Assembly (NCBI GenBank): GCA_039925865.1
Contig: JBDSYA010000177.1
Coordinates: 1 to 7,839 of the forward strand
Origin: JBDSYA01 sp039925865
GTDB lineage: Bacteria; Bacteroidota; Ignavibacteria; Tepidaquicellales; Tepidaquicellaceae
DNA: 7,839 nt
Direction: 5' to 3'
A program made the position numbers and the translations under genes. Below, piece after piece: positions 1 through 6,741 of this stretch (position 1 is the first letter of the stretch; each line of letters starts with the position of its first letter). Below the pieces are notes generated by a model, which saw only the letters and a list, made by a program, of their open reading frames with translations, searched no databases and had not been told where the DNA came from.

Positions 1-2667
1 TCTGAACTTGTACAATCCATATGACTGGGCTGCAGGCACTGTCGCAGATTTCTTTAATACATCAGGCCACGGACCTGCGCAGCTGTCTGCCATATTCTGA
101 TTTATTGTAACTCCGATAAGTCCCCTGGTTCCTATTGTTCCCGGTCTGTCGGCTACAAACTCAAATCCAAGTACGTCTCTTGCAAAAGCAGGATCATAAT
201 ACGTTGAGGCTGCTCTGTCTATATGATAACCAACATCTTCTGCAATTATTATAAGCTTCGATTTTACCGCCGGTGTTCCAGCATTTAAATATGATTTAAT
301 CGAATCCTTTACAACGTTTGACATTACAGAGGTTCCTTCACCAAGTACAATAGCTTTTTTATAACCTCTTAAAGAAATAGAAGTTGTACCTGTGGTGTTG
401 CCTCTCCTGTTAAAAAGATCATAAGTTGTACCAAGTGAGTTGAGTGTATTTATAACAGAATCTCTTGAAGTTCTGCAGGCGGTTGAGGATGAATCGTAAA
501 GTATGACCACATCACCTTTTGACTGCCTCTTAAGAGTAAGAGCATATGTCTGTGTTGCTTTCAATGAATCGGATGCATTATATGCCCACACGGAATATTG
601 TCCCACAAGTGAATCTCCGGGACTTAAGCCAAGACCGCTGAGAATTCCGTCTAATGAATTGTTGGCTATTGTTAATGATGTATCATATCCTGAGTTATTA
701 GAAGGAAGTGATAATCTGATATTAGTCAAAGTTGGGCTTCCGAATTTCCATTTATACGATACACCTTCCCCTGATTTTGACCAGTTGATATTGACATTAG
801 AGGAATTGAAAGCAGAGGTTACAATAGTAGTTCCGCTTGGCGGCGAAATTAAATTAAAAGTTGTAAGAGAAGGAACTCCCCTTCTTAAAGTGAGCGATCG
901 CGGACCGTTTGTTGATTTCATTGAATCAACAGGACTAACCCTGAATGCCCATACATCCCATTGCCCGACAAGTGAATCACCCTGTGCAACTCCTGCATTG
1001 GCTAGTAAATTATCAAGCTGACCAAGTGTCAGTGTCAACGAATTTGAAGAAGAAGGAACTGTAATTTTTCTTGGAGAGGTTGTCGGGCTTCCGAATATCC
1101 ATTTGTACTGTGCACCTGTAGCCGATGTATCCCATGTTAGTGTAACAGGTGTAGTTGAATTTGGAAATGAAACTATTTTGGATCCGGAAGAAGGAGTCTG
1201 GAGGTTGAAGGCATTTAATGGGAAAACTCCCAATTGCTGAAATGCTGCATATACATCAACAAGTCCTTTTCCATAAGTATTATCTTCACCCGCCGCGCCA
1301 AGATCTGTGCATGTTGAAAACAATACAGCTTTGATCTGCTTTCCTGTTAATCCTGGAGCAACTTGTTTTAATAAAGCAATGCAGCCTGCCACGTGAGGTG
1401 CAGCCATTGAAGTACCCGAATTTAAGCCATAAGAATTTCCCGGTACTAGAGATCTGACATTTACTCCCGGAGCTGAAACTTCAGGTTTAATTGACAGCGT
1501 TCCTGAACCGCCGCATATAGAAGGACCGCGGCTTGAAAAACTCGCGATTGGAGTTCCAACAGTATTGCCGTCAACTGCACCAACGCAAAATATACTGACT
1601 GAATCCGTATTAATATTTTTTGGAGGTGTAATGGTGGATGCACCCGGTCCAGAATTTCCGGCAGAAAAAACAACTGCAATTCCTGCGGCTTCAACTGCAT
1701 TTAGAGTACTGACATATATAGATGTGCATTGTCCGACGCCCGGAACATTCGGATCCTGCCATGAACAACTGATCGCATCAGGCATATCCATAGTTACAGT
1801 GTTGCTGTCCGGATCCATTGCCCATTGAAATGCTGCAATATTCATTGAAGGATAAGATGCTCCCGGACAATCCGTAATTCCGGCTGACATCCAGTATGCA
1901 TCCGGAGCAACACCGACTGTGTCACCGGAAGCAGAATTTCTTCCGCACATTATCCCCATGGTGTGAGTACCGTGAGAGCCGCAGTCTGTTGGAGTTGTAG
2001 TAAAAGGAGCAACCGGATCATACCATGCGTGATACCATGGCCTTCCATTATTTCCCCACCACCTTGGTGCTAGTGCAGGATGAAGTCCGTCTACTCCGGT
2101 ATCAATATGCATTACTGTTCTTCCAACTCCGGTTATTCCAAGCCTCCATAACAGATCAGCTTTAATAACCTTTAAACCTGCTTCAACGGATTCAGTACTG
2201 TTATTTGCAGGAATTGGAACATCATAAATCGGTTTATCCATTTCAATTGGCACATCAAGATCTATCAATTCAACATCTCCACGTCTTACCAGTTCAGATA
2301 AAACATCCGATGTAGCTTCTACAAAGAAGAGGTTTGTGATCCAGAAATTCATATATTGCTTGACCTTGCCTTCACTCTTCTCAGAATTTAAATATTGAAT
2401 GAGCGGTCCCTGAGTTTCCAAAGCTTTTTGCTTAAGTGTCCCGATTACAGTCTGAGCTCTGTATTCAATGGGTGCATTTATTTTATAAAGGTATGTATCT
2501 AATGCTTCTATGTCTATTCTGTTTCTTAGAAACACAAGAACTCTTGTATATTCAATAGGATTTAGAGACTGCATTCTCCTCTGAAGACGATCAGTTACTT
2601 CAGCACTTTGTGAGAATGCATTTATACTAAAGAACAACGACAAAAATAATAGAAATATTTTTTTCAT
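1..2667 (-). CDS. Secreted S8 (subtilisin/bacillopeptidase F-like) serine protease, C-terminus off the window
   Basis: An open frame of 889 codons runs from ATG at 2667-2665 to the left edge without a stop. The protein is a predicted exported endopeptidase. Residues 1-20 are a signal peptide (MKK, hydrophobic core, ending AFSQ). Residues about 21-160 resemble the bacillopeptidase F prodomain (RVLVFL near the start, later NFWITNLFFVEAT). The catalytic domain spans about 165-475: Asp189 in MHIDTGVDGLHPAL, His232 in GSHGTHTMG, oxyanion Asn338 in FSAGNSGPG and Ser420 in NSGTSMAAPHVAG, so the active site is complete. KPEVSAPGVN and ASFSSRGP are further family motifs. Two SusE-like modules follow (482-596 and 604-714), then a Rossmann-like region from 719. 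A T9SS sorting tail probably lies beyond the edge, but this is inference from the neighbours. No Shine-Dalgarno precedes the start; the signal peptide fixes it. The natural substrate cannot be deduced. Confidence 0.95.
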   Translation of the reverse strand, partial: MKKIFLLFLSLFFSINAFSQSAEVTDRLQRRMQSLNPIEYTRVLVFLRNRIDIEALDTYLYKINAPIEYRAQTVIGTLKQKALETQGPLIQYLNSEKSEGKVKQYMNFWITNLFFVEATSDVLSELVRRGDVELIDLDVPIEMDKPIYDVPIPANNSTESVEAGLKVIKADLLWRLGITGVGRTVMHIDTGVDGLHPALAPRWWGNNGRPWYHAWYDPVAPFTTTPTDCGSHGTHTMGIMCGRNSASGDTVGVAPDAYWMSAGITDCPGASYPSMNIAAFQWAMDPDSNTVTMDMPDAISCSWQDPNVPGVGQCTSIYVSTLNAVEAAGIAVVFSAGNSGPGASTITPPKNINTDSVSIFCVGAVDGNTVGTPIASFSSRGPSICGGSGTLSIKPEVSAPGVNVRSLVPGNSYGLNSGTSMAAPHVAGCIALLKQVAPGLTGKQIKAVLFSTCTDLGAAGEDNTYGKGLVDVYAAFQQLGVFPLNAFNLQTPSSGSKIVSFPNSTTPVTLTWDTSATGAQYKWIFGSPTTSPRKITVPSSSNSLTLTLGQLDNLLANAGVAQGDSLVGQWDVWAFRVSPVDSMKSTNGPRSLTLRRGVPSLTTFNLISPPSGTTIVTSAFNSSNVNINWSKSGEGVSYKWKFGSPTLTNIRLSLPSNNSGYDTSLTIANNSLDGILSGLGLSPGDSLVGQYSVWAYNASDSLKATQTYALTLKRQSKGDVVILYDSSSTACRTSRDSVINTLNSLGTTYDLFNRRGNTTGTTSISLRGYKKAIVLGEGTSVMSNVVKDSIKSYLNAGTPAVKSKLIIIAEDVGYHIDRAASTYYDPAFARDVLGFEFVADRPGTIGTRGLIGVTINQNMADSCAGPWPDVLKKSATVPAAQSYGLYKFR
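526..858 (-). repeat. SusE-like beta-sandwich module 2 of the protease
   Basis: This encodes residues 604-714 of the protease and is a diverged tandem copy of module 1. It opens FNLISPPSG, continues INWSKSGEGVSYKWKFGSP, has LDGILSGLGLSPGDSLVGQY and closes with ALTLKR. Its best counterpart is the second module of the propeller protein at 4230-4580, which shares the NWxKSGExxxYKW pattern. The order module 1 then module 2 is therefore conserved between the two proteins. Confidence 0.6.
880..1224 (-). repeat. SusE-like beta-sandwich module 1 of the protease
   Basis: This encodes residues 482-596 of the protease, directly after the catalytic domain. It opens FPLNAFNLQTP, has LTWDTS and YKWIFGSP in the middle, then LGQLDNLL, GDSLVGQWDVWAF and a closing SLTLRR. 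That order (proline-rich opening, W-containing strand, L-D-x-L-L helix-turn, V-x-A strand, terminal T-L strand) resembles the Ig-like N-terminal domain of SusE/SusF outer-membrane glycan-binding proteins. The assignment is by pattern, not by search. A close copy lies in the downstream-numbered neighbour at 4596-4940. Confidence 0.65.
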
Positions 2668-2769
2668 TTTCTGTAATTATGATTTATTAAAACCGGATTA
2701 TTTTAAAATAAAATTTTAATATTTAAAAAGTTATACAAGAATGTGTCTTTTATATTTAATGTAAAACTA

Positions 2770-2794
2770 TTTTGATAATGCGGTCTTTTGATAA
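2770..2794. repeat. Direct repeat TTTTGATAA x2, 16-bp period
   Basis: Two exact copies of TTTTGATAA lie at 2770-2778 and 2786-2794, separated by TGCGGTC. They sit roughly 100-130 bases upstream of the protease start and downstream of the neighbouring terminator, so they lie inside the only region available for a protease promoter. They could be a tandem regulator site. In AT-rich DNA a chance origin is also possible. Confidence 0.4.
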
Positions 2795-2828
2795 GAGTGC
2801 TTTACTTTTTAAATTTTTCAAAATAAAA

Positions 2829-2858
2829 AACCGGTTTACAAAATTTAGTAAACCGGTT
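2829..2858 (-). terminator. Rho-independent terminator of the propeller gene
   Basis: A perfect 11-bp inverted repeat, AACCGGTTTAC at 2829-2839 and GTAAACCGGTT at 2848-2858, encloses an 8-base AT loop. Read on the minus strand, the hairpin runs directly into a U-rich tract (complement of 2825-2830 and beyond). It lies about 30 bases after the TAG stop at 2889. On the plus strand AAAAAATTTATTTATT follows, which is poorer, so the minus-strand direction is favoured. Confidence 0.88.
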
Positions 2859-2888
2859 CTAAAAAATTTATTTATTAAAAGACGCTGA

Positions 2889-5800
2889 CTACTTGATCAG
2901 CAGCATTCTCTTTGTATCTATAAAACTGCCTGCTTCTAATTTATAAAAATACATGCCACTGGCAAAGTTGGCAGCATTGAATTCCGCATCATAATATCCG
3001 GCAACTTTATTCTCATTGACAAGCGTCATTACTTCTTTACCGAGAATGTCAAAGATCTTTATGGTTACAAAACCTTCCTTAGGCAAAGCATAACTTATTC
3101 TGGTCGAAGGATTGAAAGGATTTGGATAGTTTTGATTTAATGCAAATTCAGTTGGAATACCGGTGAGCTGTTCACCAATTCCTACCGGACCTACATTTAA
3201 TCTTATCCTGACAACCTTTGCAGGTGTTACAGGATCATTTGTACCAATAGTCAGATTTCCTACATAAGATGAATTCGGCATGAGTCCTGTGCTGTTAAAG
3301 TTTACTGCAACAGTTTGATTTCCTGAAGGAGCGATAGTTCCGTTTGAAGGAACAACATCAACCCATGACAGACCTTTCTCTATTTTAATAGCAAGATTAT
3401 TGTGCATGTATGATGCATTATCAAATACAATTTGAAGACCAATAGTGCCACCTGTGTTCTCTGTTCCGATAGTATGCGTGTTAAGGGGCGCATTCATATT
3501 GAGGTACTGATAAAATATTCTTCCGTCATTGTATATAATAACTTCAAAAGTGTACGGACCACCTGCAGGAGGATCATAGTGTGGAGCATCTTTATACATT
3601 ATTATAAAACGATTATTGGCCGCATCATTTTTGTAATAGACACTACCTGAAACTCTAAAGTCGAGATCATCCCAAAAAGCATATAGTACATTGTTAGGTA
3701 ATGCAATATCAGGTATTGAAGTATTACTAAATGCATTGCTCGTTGATGATACATCAAAACCAACCCAGCCGTTTGTACAGATTTTCAATTGTGAATAACT
3801 ATTGCCATAATAAGAGAAATTAAATGATAACGGGACAATTACGGATCCATCGTCAGCTGAACCATTTGTCCATGATGTGATCTGGGTTCCGGTAGTGGTA
3901 ATATCAACCCAGTTAAATGCGGGTCCGCCCGGTTCATCACTGTCTATCCAGGTATATCCTCCGGCATCGGGACCGCCCTGAGAATCTGTAACTTCAGGTC
4001 CGTGGAAATTATGAACAGCACCCTTTGGAAGATTTCTGATCGCATTATTTATCTCTGAATTATCAACTTTTGTTGCAAGATTATCCAGGGAGATCGAAGA
4101 TTCGGTGATAACAAAATTCAAAGGAAACTGACCTGTATTTCCAATCGTAAGATTTCTTGTAGCTGTTTGATTTACGGAAAGATTAACAACAATTGAATCA
4201 GCTGAAGTTGTAACTGTAGGAGGTATTCCCCTTCTTAAAGTTAAATTATTTGTCTGACTTGATGCAATAGAATCATTTGCACTGTAACCGTAAACTCTCC
4301 ACTGTCCTACTGAAGAATCACCAACTCCCACGCCTATACCTGCAAGCATTGAATCGAGTCTTGAATTTCTGATTTTAAGTGTTGAGTCAAATCCGCCATT
4401 ATCAGCGTTCACAATAAATTTAATATTTGAGGACGTAGAAAAATCAGGTCTTGCATAGATCCATTTATATTTTACTGCTTCTCCCGACTTTGTCCAGTTG
4501 AAATTAACCGTTGAAGATGTATTTGATATTAATGTTAGAATAGTTGTGTTAGTTACTGGAGCAATCAGGTTAAATGCTGTTAATAATGGCTTTGCTCTTT
4601 TTAAAGTAAGTGCTCTGGGTCCGTTTGCTGCTTTCAATGAATCGTTTGCTGCATTGTTCCGAAAAGCCCACACATCCCACTGTCCGACTAATGAATCACC
4701 TTGTGCCAAACCAAGTCCTGCAAGAATGTTATCAAGTTGTCCGCCTGTAATGTTAAGCGAATTTCCTGTTGGAAGTAAAGTGATCTTCCTGGTAGTTGTT
4801 GTTGGATTTCCAAATATAAATTTATATGAAGCAGTTGATGCAGAAGTGTCCCATGTAAATGTATAATTGGTTGTATTGTTTGGTAAAGTTTGTATCCTTG
4901 CACCCGGAGCCGGAGTATTTAAATTGAATGCATTTAAAGGAAATGTCTGAATTTGTACGGGTGTTATCCAAGCCTGATAAAGGCCGGTAATGTCATCTGC
5001 CCAGTAAGGCCAAATTTTTCCATTACCTGAAGTAATACCAATATAGTCTCCTTGATAACCTCCGGCTAAACCTGAAATTGGTTTAGGTTTAAATTTATGA
5101 TCAGAGACTAATAAATCTGTCCAGGTTGTACCTCCGTCAAGTGATCTCGAAACATATACTTCTGCTGAATCATTTGTGGGTGTATTTCTTGTATCGTAAT
5201 AAACAACATTTACGCCACCTGCTTCATCTACTCTTACTGCGGAAAAATATTGTAATTTTCCATTGCCTGGCGTATCCTGATTTACTCTGACTGATGTCCA
5301 TGTAGTACCACCGTCCGTTGAACGATGTAATAGCGCATCGGATGCATCTGTTGCAGGAGCTACAGTTTTTTCAGAAGTTGATACATATATCCATCCATTT
5401 CTCGGACCGCCTGATCTATCAACATCTATTCTTGGAAAACCCGGAGCTCTGATTCCATTAAACAAATTTGCAGTTCGAATACCATTCATGTTGCTCGCAT
5501 TATTTCTGGTTACTGCCCAGCTTACTCCTCCGTCAGTTGATTTCGCAAAACCTAAAGAATCTTCAGTTGAATTTTGTCCGTTCGTTGTACAATTTGCCCA
5601 TATAACATAAACTTCTCCGTTTGGACCAACTCTAACATCGCATCCCTGATGGTGATGACCCGGAGAAGGTACCGGACTCACAGGTGCTACGGTAGACCAA
5701 CTTACTCCACCGTTTGAAGTGTATGAAAGTAAAATTCTTAAATTAAACGCTCCTCCAAATTCAGTATAAACGGTGTAACTTCTTCCATAAAAGGGACTCG

Positions 5801-6395
5801 AAGGTGCATCATCTGTACTTGACAAATTCTTATCAGCATTTGTTGTTGCTCCTGGAAAAGTAACTGTAGGAGCCCAGTTGATTCCGTTATTTGTTGAATA
5901 ACTTCCACCCATTGAAAATGAAGTTGTAATATATGACATCAAAAACCTTCCATCTTTATCTATCATTGGACCGGGATCACCACTACTAAAACCTCCATTG
6001 TTTAACGTATCACTTCCATACCATGAGAGTCCTCCATCAGTTGTTACATAAACTCCCGTACTGAAAGTCGAACCTCCTCTGAAGGTGTTAGCTGAACCCA
6101 TCATTATCAAAGGGTTTGTAGGATGTCTCACAATCGGAACTTCACTTTGTGTTCCGGCACTTGGATGAACTCTGAAGTTAGGCAGAAGCTCATATACTCC
6201 TTGTGGCGTGGATACAAACCTTGGAGAATTGCTGAAAATTATATCTGATTGAGGAAGCGGTGAATATTCCCCGGATTGATTTATTCTAGTCATACTTGAA
6301 TGTTGATTCCATTTGGCAGTTTGAGGTGTATCCTGTCCTGTCATTAGGAAAAAGCCAATAATAATTATTGGAAATAAGAAAAATAATTTCTTCAT
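2889..6395 (-). CDS. Secreted multidomain BNR/Asp-box (sialidase-like propeller) protein with T9SS type A sorting domain
   Basis: This 1168-residue protein begins with a signal peptide (residues 1-20, MKKLFFLFP then IIIIGFFLM) and has no lipobox Cys. Residues about 80-480 hold six Asp-boxes: TTDGGLSW 118, STNNGINW 167, TSNGGVSW 226, STDGGVSW 286, STDGGTTW 359 and SLDGGTTW 418. Their spacing of about 50-70 fits a six-bladed sialidase-type propeller. I cannot identify the arginine triad or Tyr/Glu pair of true sialidases, so enzymatic activity is unproven; it may be a binding scaffold. SusE-like modules follow at 486-600 and 606-722, then Ig-like strands at about 726-766, an inserted domain at 770-1008, the rest of the Ig-like domain to 1069, and the sorting tail at 1082-1168. 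Export through the Sec system and T9SS, followed by surface attachment or release, is expected. The start is supported by the signal peptide and an AAGAAGGG element 11 bases upstream. Confidence 0.93.
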   Translation of the reverse strand: MKKLFFLFPIIIIGFFLMTGQDTPQTAKWNQHSSMTRINQSGEYSPLPQSDIIFSNSPRFVSTPQGVYELLPNFRVHPSAGTQSEVPIVRHPTNPLIMMGSANTFRGGSTFSTGVYVTTDGGLSWYGSDTLNNGGFSSGDPGPMIDKDGRFLMSYITTSFSMGGSYSTNNGINWAPTVTFPGATTNADKNLSSTDDAPSSPFYGRSYTVYTEFGGAFNLRILLSYTSNGGVSWSTVAPVSPVPSPGHHHQGCDVRVGPNGEVYVIWANCTTNGQNSTEDSLGFAKSTDGGVSWAVTRNNASNMNGIRTANLFNGIRAPGFPRIDVDRSGGPRNGWIYVSTSEKTVAPATDASDALLHRSTDGGTTWTSVRVNQDTPGNGKLQYFSAVRVDEAGGVNVVYYDTRNTPTNDSAEVYVSRSLDGGTTWTDLLVSDHKFKPKPISGLAGGYQGDYIGITSGNGKIWPYWADDITGLYQAWITPVQIQTFPLNAFNLNTPAPGARIQTLPNNTTNYTFTWDTSASTASYKFIFGNPTTTTRKITLLPTGNSLNITGGQLDNILAGLGLAQGDSLVGQWDVWAFRNNAANDSLKAANGPRALTLKRAKPLLTAFNLIAPVTNTTILTLISNTSSTVNFNWTKSGEAVKYKWIYARPDFSTSSNIKFIVNADNGGFDSTLKIRNSRLDSMLAGIGVGVGDSSVGQWRVYGYSANDSIASSQTNNLTLRRGIPPTVTTSADSIVVNLSVNQTATRNLTIGNTGQFPLNFVITESSISLDNLATKVDNSEINNAIRNLPKGAVHNFHGPEVTDSQGGPDAGGYTWIDSDEPGGPAFNWVDITTTGTQITSWTNGSADDGSVIVPLSFNFSYYGNSYSQLKICTNGWVGFDVSSTSNAFSNTSIPDIALPNNVLYAFWDDLDFRVSGSVYYKNDAANNRFIIMYKDAPHYDPPAGGPYTFEVIIYNDGRIFYQYLNMNAPLNTHTIGTENTGGTIGLQIVFDNASYMHNNLAIKIEKGLSWVDVVPSNGTIAPSGNQTVAVNFNSTGLMPNSSYVGNLTIGTNDPVTPAKVVRIRLNVGPVGIGEQLTGIPTEFALNQNYPNPFNPSTRISYALPKEGFVTIKIFDILGKEVMTLVNENKVAGYYDAEFNAANFASGMYFYKLEAGSFIDTKRMLLIK
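2892..3152 (-). other. T9SS type A C-terminal sorting domain coding region
   Basis: Residues 1082-1168 of the propeller protein form the secretion signal. Its elements in order are FALNQNYPNPFNPST, ISYALPKEGFVTIKIFDILGKEV, LVNENKVAGYYDAEFNA, FASGMYFYKLEAGSF and KRMLLIK at the extreme C-terminus. In T9SS substrates this Ig-like domain directs passage across the outer membrane and is usually cleaved by a PorU-type sortase. The wording is that of Ignavibacteria/Chlorobi-type proteins. Confidence 0.92.
4230..4580 (-). repeat. SusE-like module 2 of the propeller protein
   Basis: This encodes residues 606-722: TAFNLIAPVTN, NFNWTKSGEAVKYKWIY, LDSMLAGIGVGVGDSSVGQW and NLTLRRG. It corresponds to protease module 2 in order and in the NWxKSGE signature, but is more diverged than the module 1 pair. 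The ends of protease module 1 and of this module share the plus-strand string CCCCTTCTTAAAG (LTLRRG), which marks the module boundary. Confidence 0.6.
4596..4940 (-). repeat. SusE-like module 1 of the propeller protein
   Basis: This encodes residues 486-600. It matches protease module 1 closely: the shared opening FPLNAFNL starts at residue 486 with P/L just before it. FTWDTSAS, YKFIFGNPTT, GQLDNILAG, GDSLVGQWDVWAF and NGPRALTLKR all have near-identical partners. Conservation is also visible in DNA, for example ACATCCCA followed by TGNCCGACNANTGAATCACC on the plus strand in both copies (about 953 and 4673). Confidence 0.65.
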
Positions 6396-6406
6396 TGTGT
6401 AGATTT

Positions 6407-6414
6407 CCCTTCTT
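6407..6414 (-). promoter_or_regulatory. Shine-Dalgarno-like site of the propeller gene
   Basis: The minus strand reads AAGAAGGG, then 11 bases, then ATG at 6395. It is the only start in the window with a recognisable purine-rich ribosome binding site. It supports the chosen start and may mean stronger translation than for its neighbours. Confidence 0.5.
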
Positions 6415-6639
6415 GTTTTATATTTATTGTAAATATTTTTTTGATTGATGAAGTTGAAGATAAGTGTTTACCGATTACAGTTGTATACTATTTGTTTGGG
6501 AACTTAAGCAAATTAGATTTTTAATCCATAAAATACAATTTTTATTTAAATGCAGTTATATTATTAATATTTTCAAATCAGCATCTTCAATTATCTTCAT
6601 TTGTATTATAAAATTAAGAATTGTTAAAATGTTTTTAAA

Positions 6640-6656
6640 TTAATCATCATGATTAA
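6640..6656. promoter_or_regulatory. 17-bp palindrome, possible operator
   Basis: TTAATCAT-C-ATGATTAA is a perfect 8-bp inverted repeat around a single central C. It sits about 90 bases upstream of the chosen GNAT start and within the divergent region, where a dimeric regulator could act on either promoter. It is too short and too AT-rich to be a terminator. No specific regulator family can be named. Confidence 0.35.
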
Positions 6657-6685
6657 ATTTTTCACAATTAAGATTCTATATCCGG

Positions 6686-6714
6686 TTGAAATTTATTTTA
6701 TACAATTCTATTTT
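6686..6714 (+). promoter_or_regulatory. Candidate promoter for the GNAT-DinB pair
   Basis: TTGAAA at 6686-6691 is followed after 17 bases by TATTTT at 6709-6714, a moderate sigma70-like -35/-10 match. Transcription would begin near 6721, giving a leader of about 20 bases before the ATG at 6742, which supports that start over 6649. In DNA this AT-rich such matches arise easily by chance. Confidence 0.22.
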
Positions 6715-6741
6715 ATAAAAACTAAATTCCAAAAATTCTTA

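Larger units (their letters stand above)
2668..2888. other. Intergenic spacer upstream of the protease
   Basis: This gene-free spacer separates two co-directional minus-strand genes. It holds the terminator of the propeller gene (2829-2858) and a 9-bp direct repeat (2770-2794). The remainder is very AT-rich. The protease promoter must lie here if the terminator is efficient, but I find no convincing -33/-7 (TTG and TAnnTTTG) or -35/-10 pair. A weak TAACTTTT on the minus strand, about 60 bases before the ATG, is the closest approach to a Bacteroidota -7 box. No ribosome binding site is visible. Confidence 0.6.
6396..6741. other. Divergent intergenic region between the propeller gene and the GNAT gene
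   Basis: This 346-base gene-free stretch must hold promoters in both directions. For the minus strand, a TTG (complement of 6536-6538) lies 20 bases before TAATTTG (complement of 6509-6515). That resembles a Bacteroidota -33/-7 promoter with one base missing from the -7 box. For the plus strand see 6686-6714. A 17-base palindrome lies at 6640-6656. A plus-strand ATG at 6649 is in frame with the GNAT gene, but the 31 residues it would add are low-complexity Ile/Phe/Tyr/Lys-rich and look non-coding. No RNA gene is seen. Confidence 0.6.

Noticed and set aside
503..1021. Plus-strand open frame with Cys-containing repeats (HTEYCPTSESP, HTSHCPTSESP).
   Set aside because: It is antisense to the SusE-like modules of the protease. 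The repeated peptides are the reverse reading of the conserved GDSLVGQWDVWAF strand, which also explains the look-alike at 4498-4866. It is not a family of small Cys-rich proteins.
1565..1828. Plus-strand open frame of 87 codons.
   Set aside because: It is antisense to the protease catalytic core, where conserved motifs (FSAGNSGPG) fix the coding strand.
4498..4866. Plus-strand open frame of 122 codons similar to the one at 503-1021.
   Set aside because: Its similarity is inherited from the duplicated modules on the minus strand; it has no start context, and the minus-strand protein is certain.
6449..6602. Imperfect inverted similarity between ATGAAGTTGAAGAT (near 6448-6461) and the complement of ATCTTCAATTATCTTCAT (near 6583-6600).
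   Set aside because: The arms differ by an internal 4-base insertion and are more than 100 bases apart with no compensating stem; it is likely chance in AT-rich DNA.
6649..6741. N-terminal extension of the GNAT protein from the ATG at 6649.
   Set aside because: The 31 residues are dominated by I, F, Y and K, as expected from translating AT-rich non-coding DNA, overlap a palindrome, and precede a normal GNAT start at 6742.
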